NCBI RefSeq assembly: GCF_024721115.1
Contig: NZ_JAMDHK010000009.1
Location: 62,001 to 126,000 of the forward strand
Length of the DNA: 64,000 nt
Direction: 5' to 3'
Origin: Salipiger pentaromativorans
GTDB taxonomy: Bacteria; Pseudomonadota; Alphaproteobacteria; Rhodobacterales; Rhodobacteraceae
Every line of letters starts with the position of its first letter. Within the stretch, counting starts at the first letter, position 1. Below the pieces are notes generated by a model. It was not told the origin of the DNA and ran no database searches. It worked only from the letters and a program-made list of their open reading frames with translations. The position numbers were made by a program, and so were the translations under genes. Below are positions 32,809-41,045 of the stretch, in pieces.

Positions 32809-33932
32809 TGCAGCGGATCTCGATCCTTGGTTGCGGCTTTGTCGCCGATCTCTATCTGCGGTCGCTTCAGGCGATGGAAGGGATCGAGGTGGCCGGCGTC
32901 TATGACCGCGATGCTGCGCGGCTCGACCGGTTCTGCACGCATTGGGGCCTGCCCGCCAAACAGTCGCTGACACAGTTTCTGGCGGATGCGCCGCCGGGCG
33001 GGGTGATCCTGAACCTCACCAACCCTTCGGCGCATTACGAGCTGAACCGCGCCTGCCTGGAGGCGGGGCATCACGTCTATTCCGAAAAGCCGCTCGCGAT
33101 GGAGGTGTCCGAGGCGAAAGAGCTGCATGCGCTGGCAAAGGCGCGCGGGTTGCTGCTGGCCTCGGCGCCCTGTTCGGTGCTGGGCGAGGCGGCGCAGACG
33201 CTGGGCCATGCGCTGCGCAAGCAGATCGCTGGCACGCCGCGCGCGATCTATGCCGAGCTTGATGACGGGTTCGTGCCGCAGGCCGCCTATACGAAATGGC
33301 TGTCCGAGACCGGCGCGCCCTGGCCCTATGAGGACGAGTTCCGCGTCGGCTGCACGCTGGAACATGCGGGCTATTATCTGGGCTGGCTGATCGCGTGGTT
33401 CGGCACCGTCCGCACGGTGGTGGCCGCCAGCGCCGAAACCATCCCGGACAAGACGGGCAACGGGCCGATGGCGCCGGATCTGTCGGTGGCGACGCTGTTT
33501 TTCGAGAACGGCCCGGTGACGCGGCTGACCTGCTCGATCGTCGCGCCGCACGATCATTCGATCCGGATCGTGGGCGACAAGGGTGTGCTGCGCTGCGATG
33601 CCGCCTGGGACAATGCCGCCAAGGTGCGCTTTGCCAAGCGCATGACGGTCCGGCGGCGGCTGATGGAGCACCCGTTCCCGCGCCGCATCACGCTGGGCAA
33701 ACAGACCCATCCGAAGGTGAAGCGCTGGGGCGCGGCGGCGATGAATTTCATGCTCGGCCCGGCCGAGATGCTCGAGGCGCTGGAAACGGGCCGCGCCTGC
33801 CGGCTGTCGGCGGATTTCGCGCTGCACATGACCGAGGTCACGCTGGCGATCCAGAATGCCGGAGAAACCTCGGGGGCGCAGGCCATGACCACCCGCTGCG
33901 ATCCCATGGAGCCGATGCCGTGGGCGAAGTGA
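32808..33932 (+). CDS. Gfo/Idh/MocA family NAD(P)-dependent sugar dehydrogenase
   Basis: A 374-residue oxidoreductase. The N-terminal Rossmann fold is MQRISILGCGFVADLYLRSL, with the acidic residue after strand 2 in GVYDRD. The EKP motif (VYSEKPLAMEV) holds the catalytic Lys, and the substrate domain contains LEHAGYYLGWLIAWFGTV, where the His is probably catalytic. Such enzymes oxidise or reduce sugar nucleotides, for example in making keto or amino sugars. It overlaps the following epimerase-like gene (GTGA), the first of a chain of four overlapping genes to 37079. The nearby 37092 gene fuses the same two enzyme types in one chain. Confidence 0.87.
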   Translation: MQRISILGCGFVADLYLRSLQAMEGIEVAGVYDRDAARLDRFCTHWGLPAKQSLTQFLADAPPGGVILNLTNPSAHYELNRACLEAGHHVYSEKPLAMEVSEAKELHALAKARGLLLASAPCSVLGEAAQTLGHALRKQIAGTPRAIYAELDDGFVPQAAYTKWLSETGAPWPYEDEFRVGCTLEHAGYYLGWLIAWFGTVRTVVAASAETIPDKTGNGPMAPDLSVATLFFENGPVTRLTCSIVAPHDHSIRIVGDKGVLRCDAAWDNAAKVRFAKRMTVRRRLMEHPFPRRITLGKQTHPKVKRWGAAAMNFMLGPAEMLEALETGRACRLSADFALHMTEVTLAIQNAGETSGAQAMTTRCDPMEPMPWAK

Positions 33933-34888
33933 CCCGCATCCTGATCACCGGCGCGGGCGGGTTCATCGGCCGTGCAACGGTTGCCGAGGCCCGCGCCCGG
34001 GGGCTGGAGGTCGTGGCGCTGGTTCGCAAGACCAGTCCCGCCGCGTGGTCGGAGGATACCGGGATCACGGTGGTGATGGCCGATCTTTCCGATCCCGGGG
34101 CCATTCCTGTGCTGTCGCAGGCGGTGCAGGGGTGCGATGCGGCGATCCACGCTGCGGCGCATCTGGGGGGCGATGCCTCTGCGCTCGAGGCCGACACGCT
34201 TGCCGCAACGCGCCATCTGCTTGCGGCGCTGCCTGCGGGCCTGCGGCTGGTGCTGGTCAGCTCGATCACTGTCTATGACACGATGCGTGTGGTGCCGGGC
34301 ACGGTGATCGACGAAGACACGCCGCTGGCCGTGCCGGGGCAGGCGCATGACGCCTATGCCGAGGCAAAGCTGGCGCAGGAAGCGCTTTGCCGGGCTTCGG
34401 GCCATCCGCTCTGGCTGATGCGGCCGGGCGCGGTCTGGGGGCCGGGGCGCACATGGCACGCGTTGAACGGTTTTGCCGTCGGACCGCTTCAGGTGACGCT
34501 CGGCTCGGATGGGGCCTTGCCGCTCACCCATGTGACACAGGTGGCGCGGGCGCTGGTCGGCGCCGCCCAGACCGACCCCGGGGGCGTGACGGCGCTGAAC
34601 GTGATCGACGACGACCTGCCGACGCGCGCGCGCTTCGTCGCGGCGCATCGCCGGGCGACCGGCTGGCCGAAGCTGGCGCTGACGCTGCCCTGGACGCTCT
34701 GGCTGGGTCTCACGAAGCTGGTGCGCCCTCTGGCCGCGCGCCTGCCCGGCCTGCTGCGCGAGCCGATCCTGCGCGCCCGCATCATGCCGCTGCGCTGGCC
34801 CAACACCGCGCTGCGCGCGGCACTTGGCGGCCAGGACGACGCCGCTTTCGACGAGATGCTGACCCGCTCGGTGGAGATCCGAACATGA
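33929..34888 (+). CDS. NAD-dependent epimerase/dehydratase (extended SDR)
   Basis: A 319-residue extended SDR. The cofactor motif is ILITGAGGFIGRATVAEA (GxxGxxG), the catalytic region is LVSSITVYDT and AYAEAKLAQEAL (YxxxK), and RPGAVWGPGRTWHALNGFAVG is the substrate-binding part. It probably acts on a nucleotide sugar or a lipid-linked sugar, following the Gfo/Idh dehydrogenase. The GTG at 33929 overlaps the previous stop; GTG 33920 is possible. Its stop overlaps the next glycosyltransferase start (ATGA). Exact epimerisation or reduction chemistry cannot be read from the sequence. Confidence 0.85.
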   Translation: MTRILITGAGGFIGRATVAEARARGLEVVALVRKTSPAAWSEDTGITVVMADLSDPGAIPVLSQAVQGCDAAIHAAAHLGGDASALEADTLAATRHLLAALPAGLRLVLVSSITVYDTMRVVPGTVIDEDTPLAVPGQAHDAYAEAKLAQEALCRASGHPLWLMRPGAVWGPGRTWHALNGFAVGPLQVTLGSDGALPLTHVTQVARALVGAAQTDPGGVTALNVIDDDLPTRARFVAAHRRATGWPKLALTLPWTLWLGLTKLVRPLAARLPGLLREPILRARIMPLRWPNTALRAALGGQDDAAFDEMLTRSVEIRT

Positions 34889-36123
34889 CGCTGCCCAAGC
34901 TCGCTTATCTCACCGGGGAATACCCAAGGGCATCCGACACGTTCATCCAGCGCGAAGTGGCGGCGCTGCGGGCGCAGGGCCACGAGGTTCTGACCTGCTC
35001 GATCCGCACCACCGGGCCCGAGCATCTGGTCGGCCCGGAACAGCGCGAGGAACATGCCCGCACCTTCAAGGTGCTGGACGCGGCAAAGAATCCGCTCCGG
35101 CTGATCAAGGCGCATCTGCGCTGGATGCTGCGGCCCGGACGTTACCTCTCGGCCCTGAAACTCGCCTGGCGCACCGCGCCGAAAGGCATCAAGGGACGGC
35201 TCTTCAATCTGATCTATTTCGCCGAGGCCGGGGTTCTGGCCGACAGGCTCGCCAGCGAGGGGGTGCAGCATCTGCACAACCACATCGCCAAGGCGTCCTG
35301 CACGGTGGCGATGCTGGCCAGCGCGCTGTCGGACATCCCCTACAGCTTCACCATTCACGGCCCGGACATCTTCTTCGAACCGCAGCACTGGCGGATCGAC
35401 GAAAAGGCGGCGCGCGCGCGGTTCGTCGCCTGCATCAGCGATTATTGCCGGTCGCAGCTCATGTGTTTCGCCGCGCCGGCCTATTGGGACAAGCTGCATG
35501 TCATCCATTGCGGCATCGACCCCGACCGCTACAGCCCGGCGCCGCATGACGGGCAGCATCTGCTCTTTGTGGGGCGGCTGGCCGGGGTCAAGGGCGTGCC
35601 GATCCTGCTCGACGCGGTGGCCGCGCTGAAAGAGCGCCACCCGGGGCTGCGCCTGACCCTGATCGGCGACGGGCCGGAACGCGCCGCGCTCGAGGCGCGG
35701 GCCGCGGGGCTGGGCGATACGGTGACGTTTCTCGGCTATCGCAGCCAGGCCGAGGTGGCCGAGGCGCTGGCGAGGACCGATGTGTTCGTCTTGCCGAGCT
35801 TTGCCGAAGGCGTGCCGGTGGTGCTGATGGAGGCGATGGCGGCGGGCGTGCCGGTGGTCACCACCCAGATCGCGGGGATCCCCGAACTGGTCACCCCCTG
35901 GGAAAGCGGGGTGCTGGTGCCGCCCGGCGACGCCGAGGCGCTGACCGCCGCGCTCGACCAGCTTCTGAGCGACCCCGGCCAGCGCCGCGCGATGGGCGCG
36001 GCGGGCCGGGCCATGGTCGAGGCGGAGTATTCGATCCACAGCGAGGCGGCCCGGCTGTCGTCGCTTTTCACGGCCTATGTCGCGGGAGAGCCCTCGCCGC
36101 CGAAACGCGAGGTGCTGGAATGA
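34885..36123 (+). CDS. Glycosyltransferase family 4
   Basis: A 412-residue GT-B glycosyltransferase. It begins KLAYLTGEYPRASDTFIQREVAALRAQGHEV, the N-terminal signature of the EpsF/colanic-acid WcaL-like GT4 group. The C-terminal domain contains LLFVGRLAGVKGVPILLDAV and the E-x7-E stretch PSFAEGVPVVLMEAMAAGVPVV. HLHNHIAKASCTVAMLAS in the middle provides the conserved acceptor-site His. It is in the overlapping chain 32808-37079 (ATGA at both ends). Sugar specificity is unknown. Confidence 0.9.
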   Translation: MTLPKLAYLTGEYPRASDTFIQREVAALRAQGHEVLTCSIRTTGPEHLVGPEQREEHARTFKVLDAAKNPLRLIKAHLRWMLRPGRYLSALKLAWRTAPKGIKGRLFNLIYFAEAGVLADRLASEGVQHLHNHIAKASCTVAMLASALSDIPYSFTIHGPDIFFEPQHWRIDEKAARARFVACISDYCRSQLMCFAAPAYWDKLHVIHCGIDPDRYSPAPHDGQHLLFVGRLAGVKGVPILLDAVAALKERHPGLRLTLIGDGPERAALEARAAGLGDTVTFLGYRSQAEVAEALARTDVFVLPSFAEGVPVVLMEAMAAGVPVVTTQIAGIPELVTPWESGVLVPPGDAEALTAALDQLLSDPGQRRAMGAAGRAMVEAEYSIHSEAARLSSLFTAYVAGEPSPPKREVLE

Positions 36124-37079
36124 TCCCGGTGGATGTCGTCCTGATCGGCCGCAACGAGGGCGCCCGTCTGGTCGCGGCGCTGGCCTCGGTCGCCGGGGCT
36201 GCGCGTCAGGTGGTCTATGTGGATTCGGGCTCGACCGACGACAGCATTGCCGAGGCGCGCAAGATCGGCGCCACGGTGGTCGAGCTGGATATGTCGGTGC
36301 CCTTCACCGCCGCCCGCGCCCGCAATGCGGGTTTCGAGGCGCTGGAGGTGCCGGAGCTGGTGCAGTTCATCGACGGCGATTGCGCGCTGGTGCCGGGGTT
36401 CCTCGACGCCGCGCGGGCGCATCTGGAGGCGCACCCACAGCTCGGTATGGTCACCGGCTGGCGGTCGGAAATCCACCGCGACGCCTCGCTCTACAACCAG
36501 CTCACCGATTTCGAATGGCGCCGTCCTGCGGGCGAGATCCTCGCCTGCGGCGGCGACATGATGGTGCGGGCCGAGGCGTTCCAGGGCGTCGGCGGGTTCG
36601 ACCCCACGGTGATCGCCGCCGAGGATGACGAGTTCTGCACGCGGCTGCGCAAGGCGGGCTGGGTGCTGGAGCGCATCCCGGCAGAGATGACCCGCCACGA
36701 CGCCAATATGCACCGCTTTCGCGAATGGTGGATTCGCGCCGTGCGCACCGGCCACGGCTTTGCGCAGGTGGGGCATCTGCACCCCGAGTATTTCGTGAAG
36801 GAGCGCAAGCGCGTGCTGGTCTACGGGCTGGCGCTGCCGCTTTTCATCCTGATCGGCGCGTTTCTCTGGTGGGGGCTGCCGGTGCTGGGTCTTGTCGCCT
36901 ACGCGCTGAACTATCTGCGCACCGCACAGGGGCTGATGCGCGAGGGGCTGCCACGGGCAGAGGCCTTCCGGCATTCCATCCTGCTGACGCTGTCGAAATT
37001 CCCCAATCTCATCGGCATGGCGACCTTCCACTGGCGCCGGCTCCGTAACGCGCAGATGCGCATCATCGAATACAAGTGA
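36120..37079 (+). CDS. Glycosyltransferase family 2 with C-terminal membrane segments
   Basis: A 319-residue GT-A glycosyltransferase. It begins MIPVDVVLIGRNEGARLVAALASV, with YVDSGSTDDSIAEA for the nucleotide site, QFIDGDCALVPGF for the metal-binding DxD-like motif and AAEDDEFCTRLRKAGW for the acidic catalytic ED motif. Two hydrophobic segments (LVYGLALPLFILIGAFLWW and LPVLGLVAYALNYL) near the C-terminus anchor it to the membrane, as in ExoM- and succinoglycan-type enzymes. It overlaps the preceding GT4 gene by ATGA and is followed after 12 bp by the dehydrogenase-epimerase fusion. Confidence 0.9.
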   Translation: MIPVDVVLIGRNEGARLVAALASVAGAARQVVYVDSGSTDDSIAEARKIGATVVELDMSVPFTAARARNAGFEALEVPELVQFIDGDCALVPGFLDAARAHLEAHPQLGMVTGWRSEIHRDASLYNQLTDFEWRRPAGEILACGGDMMVRAEAFQGVGGFDPTVIAAEDDEFCTRLRKAGWVLERIPAEMTRHDANMHRFREWWIRAVRTGHGFAQVGHLHPEYFVKERKRVLVYGLALPLFILIGAFLWWGLPVLGLVAYALNYLRTAQGLMREGLPRAEAFRHSILLTLSKFPNLIGMATFHWRRLRNAQMRIIEYK

Positions 37080-37091
37080 GGGACTGAGTCC

Positions 37092-39191
37092 ATGTCCGAA
37101 CCGACACGAGTGGGCCTGATCGGGGCCGGGTATATCGCCACCTGGCACGCCGACGCGCTGAAAGCCACGCCGGGCGTCACCGTCGCCGCGATCTGCGATG
37201 TTTCGGAAAGCGCCGCCAAGGGCATGGCAGACGCCTATGGCGCCCAGCCCTTCACATCGGTCGAGGCGCTGATCGAGAGCGGCTGCTGCGACGCGGTGCA
37301 CATCCTGACGCCGCCGCATCTGCACAAGCCGCTGGCGATCCAGTGCCTTGAGGCCGGTCTGCATGTGCTGGTCGAAAAGCCGGTCGCGGAAAGCGCCGGG
37401 GAAACGCGCGAGATCCTCGCCGCCGCGCAGGCGGCTGGCAAACGGTTCAGCGCCGGGCACAACTTCCTTGGCCTGCCCTCCTACGAGCGGTTGAAACAGA
37501 TGGTGCAGGCGGGCGAGCTGGGCCGCGTCTCCGCCGCCGAGATCAGCTATGCGCTGCCTTTGTCGCCGCTGCGGTCGGGGCCCTTCAACCTCTGGCTGCT
37601 GCGCGAACCCAAGAACCTGCTGCTCGAGGTCGGCCCGCACCTGATGGGCTTTGTGGTCGATCTGTTCGGCACGCCCGAGATCACCTTTGCCGAGGCGACC
37701 AAGCCCGTGGACCTGCCCGGCAACGATCCGCGTCCGCAGGCCTTCCGCATCCTCGCCCGCGCGGGCGAGGTCGAGGTGGCGCTGACCGTCTCTCTGGTCG
37801 AAACGCAGGACGACCGTTCGGTGACGCTGCGCGGCTCTTCGGCACGGGCACGGCTGGATTTCGCCAGCGACGTGCTGATCGTCGAGCGCGAGAATACCTC
37901 GGACCTGATTGTGAACCCGCTGCGCAAACAGCTCGACCTGAGCGGCCAGCATCTGCGTGAGGGCCTGCGCAACGCCTGGACGCAGGCCAAATCGCTGAAC
38001 CAGAAAGGCCCCTATGCGCTCAGCTTCCGGGGCATGGACCGCGCGCTTTACGGCAATATGAGCGCACCGCAGGACGCGCGGTTCAGCGGCGAAAGCGCCG
38101 TAACGGTGATGCAGGCGCTCGACGATGCGCTGGCGTTGATCCCGGCGGAAAAGCTGGCGGTGAAGGCCCCCGCCGTGCAGACGCGGCAGCCGAAACCCAC
38201 CGCCATGGTGATCGGCGGCACCGGCTTTATCGGCCGCGCTCTGACCCGTCGCCTTGTGGCCGACGGGCACGACGTGCGCGTGCTGTCGCGCGGGCGCAGC
38301 GGCCCCTTCCCCGACCTGCCCGATCAGGTGGAGACCGTGGGCGTGTCGCTGCACGATCTGGAGGGGCTGACCGAGGCGATGAAAGGCATCGACGTGGTCT
38401 TCAACCTCGCCAAGTCGATGGACAAGACCTGGGCCGATGCGCTCATCAACGATGTCGGCGTGGCCACCCGTGTCGGCATGGCCTGCGAACATGCGGGGGT
38501 GAAGCGGCTGGTCTATACCGGTACCATCGCCAGCTACGACATGTCGGACCCGGCGCAGCAGATCACCGAGGATACGCCCTTCCCCGACGACATGACCGAC
38601 CGCAACCTCTATGCCCGATCGAAAGCGGAGTGCGAGCGCCAGCTCATGCGGCTGCACCGCGAGCGCGGGCTGCCGCTGACCATCGCGCGCCCCGGCATCG
38701 TGGTCGGCCATGGCGGCCCGCTCCAGCACTGGGGAATCGGGCGCTGGCACGGTGCCGGGGCCGTGCGCATCTGGGGGCCGGGCGAGAACATCCTGCCCTT
38801 CGTGCTGATCGACGATGTGGCCGACGGGCTGGTGCGCATGGCCACGCGCACCGCCGCCATCGGCCAGAGTTTCAACCTGATCGGCGAGCCGATGATGTCG
38901 GCACGCGGCTATTTCGACGCCATCCACGAGGCGCTGGGCGCAAAGATTCGCGTGACCAGCGGCAATCTCACGGCCTTTTACCTGTCGGACGCGGTGAAAT
39001 ACGGGCTCAAGAAATACGCCCTGCGCAAGCGCGGTGTGATCCGCCCCTCGCTCGCCGACTGGAAGAGCCGGGCGCATTTCTCGCCCTTCGTGAACAGCAA
39101 GCCGAAAGAGGTTCTGGGCTGGGAACCGGAAGCCGACCGCGGCGCGTTTATCGAACAGGCCATCACGCAGGCCAACCTGATCGGATTCTGA
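37092..39191 (+). CDS. Fusion of a Gfo/Idh/MocA dehydrogenase and an NAD-dependent epimerase
   Basis: A 699-residue two-enzyme protein. Residues about 5-345 are a complete Gfo/Idh/MocA unit: RVGLIGAGYIATWHADAL, VEKPVAESAG with the EKP Lys, and VGPHLMGFVVDLFG with the likely catalytic His. After a short linker (AVKAPAVQTRQPKP), residues about 370-699 are an extended SDR: AMVIGGTGFIGRALTRRLV, VYTGTIASYD, LYARSKAECERQLM (YxxxK) and IARPGIVVGHGG. Both cofactor sites look intact. The fusion suggests a two-step conversion with a channelled keto intermediate, the same pair of activities encoded separately at 32808 and 33929. It is the last gene of the 32808-39191 cluster. Confidence 0.88.
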   Translation: MSEPTRVGLIGAGYIATWHADALKATPGVTVAAICDVSESAAKGMADAYGAQPFTSVEALIESGCCDAVHILTPPHLHKPLAIQCLEAGLHVLVEKPVAESAGETREILAAAQAAGKRFSAGHNFLGLPSYERLKQMVQAGELGRVSAAEISYALPLSPLRSGPFNLWLLREPKNLLLEVGPHLMGFVVDLFGTPEITFAEATKPVDLPGNDPRPQAFRILARAGEVEVALTVSLVETQDDRSVTLRGSSARARLDFASDVLIVERENTSDLIVNPLRKQLDLSGQHLREGLRNAWTQAKSLNQKGPYALSFRGMDRALYGNMSAPQDARFSGESAVTVMQALDDALALIPAEKLAVKAPAVQTRQPKPTAMVIGGTGFIGRALTRRLVADGHDVRVLSRGRSGPFPDLPDQVETVGVSLHDLEGLTEAMKGIDVVFNLAKSMDKTWADALINDVGVATRVGMACEHAGVKRLVYTGTIASYDMSDPAQQITEDTPFPDDMTDRNLYARSKAECERQLMRLHRERGLPLTIARPGIVVGHGGPLQHWGIGRWHGAGAVRIWGPGENILPFVLIDDVADGLVRMATRTAAIGQSFNLIGEPMMSARGYFDAIHEALGAKIRVTSGNLTAFYLSDAVKYGLKKYALRKRGVIRPSLADWKSRAHFSPFVNSKPKEVLGWEPEADRGAFIEQAITQANLIGF

Positions 39192-39419
39192 CGGATCGGC
39201 TTGAGGGGTAAACAATGCCCTAAAACAATCCTTATTCTTGACAGATTCCTCTGGTCTAAAGGTGCAAGGTTAACGAGCGATCCGGGCTGAAACGCGCAGA
39301 GCGCCGGAAATGGGCAGGCAGATGCAAACGACCGATTATTTGGTACAGTACGACCCGCAAGGATGCCGGAACGGCAGCCGGGGGATGGCATGTGTCTGGC
39401 GGAGCCAAGAGGCATGAAC

Positions 39420-40784
39420 ATGGTCGATCGCCCCAAATTCCGCCGTAAACGCCGGCCTTCGGACGAGGCCGCGTCGCAGGGCTTTGCCGAAGACAGCCCG
39501 ATCGAGCCGCTGGAAACCCGCGAGGAGCGGCTCGCCCGCCGGCGCGCGGCGGCCGAGGAAAAGGCGCGTGCGCAGGCCGCGGCGGAAGCGGCTGCCCGTG
39601 CCGAACAGCGGCGCCAGGCACAGGCCGCCCGGCAGGCGCAGGAAGACGCGGCCCGGCGCAAGGCCGAAGAGGCCCGCAGGGCAGAGGAGGCGCGGCGCGC
39701 GGCAGAGCGGCTGGACGCCGAACGCCGGGCCAAGGCCGAGGCCGCCCGCCAGAAACGTGCGGCGCAGGAACAGGCCCGTCTCGAGCAAGAGGCTGAACAG
39801 CGCGCCCGGGAACAGCGCGAGGCGGAGACCCGCGAGGCCGCCCGTCGCGCCCGCATCGACGCCGCGCGCAAGGCCGAACGGGCCCGCCGTGCGGACGAGG
39901 CCCGCAAGGCCCAAGCGCTGCGCGAGGCAGAAGACGCCCGTCAGGCAGAAGAGGCGCGCAGGGCAGAGGACGCGCGTGCCGAAGAGGAGGCGCGGCGCGC
40001 GCAAGAGACCGCCCGGGCCGAGGCTGCCGCGCGCGCGGAAGAGCGCCGCGCGGCCCCCGTCCAGCTATGGGACAGGTTGCCCGAATTTTCGGTCGATGCC
40101 CGCCATCTCGCCCGTCAGCGGATCGTCACCGCCGAACGTCAGGATCCGGCGCATGCCGCCTTCGACGTGCTGCGCACCCGTCTCTTGCAGGCGCTTTCCG
40201 AGAATGGCTGGAAACGCGTGGCGATCACCTCTCCCACCAAGGATTGCGGCAAGACCTTCACCGCGGCGAATCTCGCCATCAGCCTGTCGCGGCAGGAAAA
40301 CTGCCGGACATTGCTGCTCGACTGCGATCTGCGCCGCCCGACGCTGCACAAGGTCCTGGGGCTGCGCAATCCCGGCTCGATGGGCGACATGCTGCGCGGT
40401 CGGATCCCGCCCGAGCATCACCTGATGCGGCTTGGGCCGAACACGATCCATGCCGGGCGCAACATCGCCTTCGGTTTCAACGGAGCGGTCGAGCCCTATG
40501 CGTCCGAGCTGCTTCAGGACCCCAGAACCGAAGAGGTGCTGCAAGGGATCGAGACGCGCCTCGCGCCGGATGTGATCCTGTTCGATTTGCCGCCGGCCCT
40601 CTATTATGACGACGTCATCGCCTTCCGGCCGCTGTTCGACGGCGTGCTTCTGGTGGTCGGCGGCGGTCTGACCACCGAAAAGGAAGTGCGCGAGGTCGAG
40701 CGCCGCCTGGGCGACAGCACCCCGCTTCTGGGCACGGTGCTGAACAAGGCCGAAGGCACCAAGCTGCGCAAATACAGCTACTGA
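39420..40784 (+). CDS. BY-kinase/CpsD-like ATPase with a long N-terminal coiled coil
   Basis: A 454-residue protein. Residues about 33-211 are an almost uninterrupted Ala/Arg/Glu/Gln-rich coiled coil. Residues 240-454 are a CpsD/Wzc-type P-loop ATPase: variant Walker A SPTKDCGKT (271-279), Walker A' LLLDCDLRRP (298-307) and Walker B VILFDLPP (385-392). These proteins autophosphorylate on tyrosine and control polysaccharide polymerisation with a Wzz-type partner, here the separate gene at 41046. The usual C-terminal Tyr cluster is reduced to KYSY. The ATG at 39420 is preferred because AAGAGG then has a spacing of 7; 39414 would leave one base. Confidence 0.85.
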   Translation: MVDRPKFRRKRRPSDEAASQGFAEDSPIEPLETREERLARRRAAAEEKARAQAAAEAAARAEQRRQAQAARQAQEDAARRKAEEARRAEEARRAAERLDAERRAKAEAARQKRAAQEQARLEQEAEQRAREQREAETREAARRARIDAARKAERARRADEARKAQALREAEDARQAEEARRAEDARAEEEARRAQETARAEAAARAEERRAAPVQLWDRLPEFSVDARHLARQRIVTAERQDPAHAAFDVLRTRLLQALSENGWKRVAITSPTKDCGKTFTAANLAISLSRQENCRTLLLDCDLRRPTLHKVLGLRNPGSMGDMLRGRIPPEHHLMRLGPNTIHAGRNIAFGFNGAVEPYASELLQDPRTEEVLQGIETRLAPDVILFDLPPALYYDDVIAFRPLFDGVLLVVGGGLTTEKEVREVERRLGDSTPLLGTVLNKAEGTKLRKYSY

Positions 40785-40840
40785 ACAGCGTCCGGTAGGC
40801 CTGCCTCCGTGTGGGGCGTCCACAGAATCTGCGTATTTGG

Positions 40841-40889
40841 AAAGAGAAGAACCACAGGGCGCTTGCGGTCCTGTGGTTTTCTTCTCTTG
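40841..40889 (+). terminator. Strong terminator after the kinase-like gene
   Basis: CCACAGG (40852-40858) pairs with CCTGTGG (40870-40876). The stem is extended by AAGAGAAGAA on the left and TTTTCTTCTCTT on the right with one bulge, so the T-rich arm also serves as the tail. It lies 57 bp after the stop. Confidence 0.75.
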
Positions 40890-40996
40890 GGACAATACGC
40901 CCGCCGGAGGCGTTCGGGAGTGTGGGCCGGTGTCCGGTTCCTGGCCAGGTGCATCGCTGTCGGGTCGGCAGATCCTGAACGGTCTCTTCAAACGAT

Positions 40997-41020
40997 ATTG
41001 CCCGGCATGAGCCGGGCAAT
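40997..41020 (-). terminator. Hairpin downstream of the Wzz gene
   Basis: ATTGCCCGGC (40997-41006) and GCCGGGCAAT (41011-41020) form a perfect 10-bp stem with a 4-base loop, 25 bp after the wzz stop on the minus strand. The following T-run is weak (ATATCGTTT). Confidence 0.6.
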
Positions 41021-41045
41021 CGCTTTCGGCCTGCGGTCGCGGGCG

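Noticed and set aside
36075-39215. A 1046-residue open frame on the minus strand
   Set aside because: Antisense of the GT2 and fusion genes, which have full catalytic motifs on the plus strand.
39238-39260. TTGACA as a possible -35 box before the kinase-like gene
   Set aside because: No acceptable -10 box at 16-18 bp spacing; TCTAAA is only 11 bp away.
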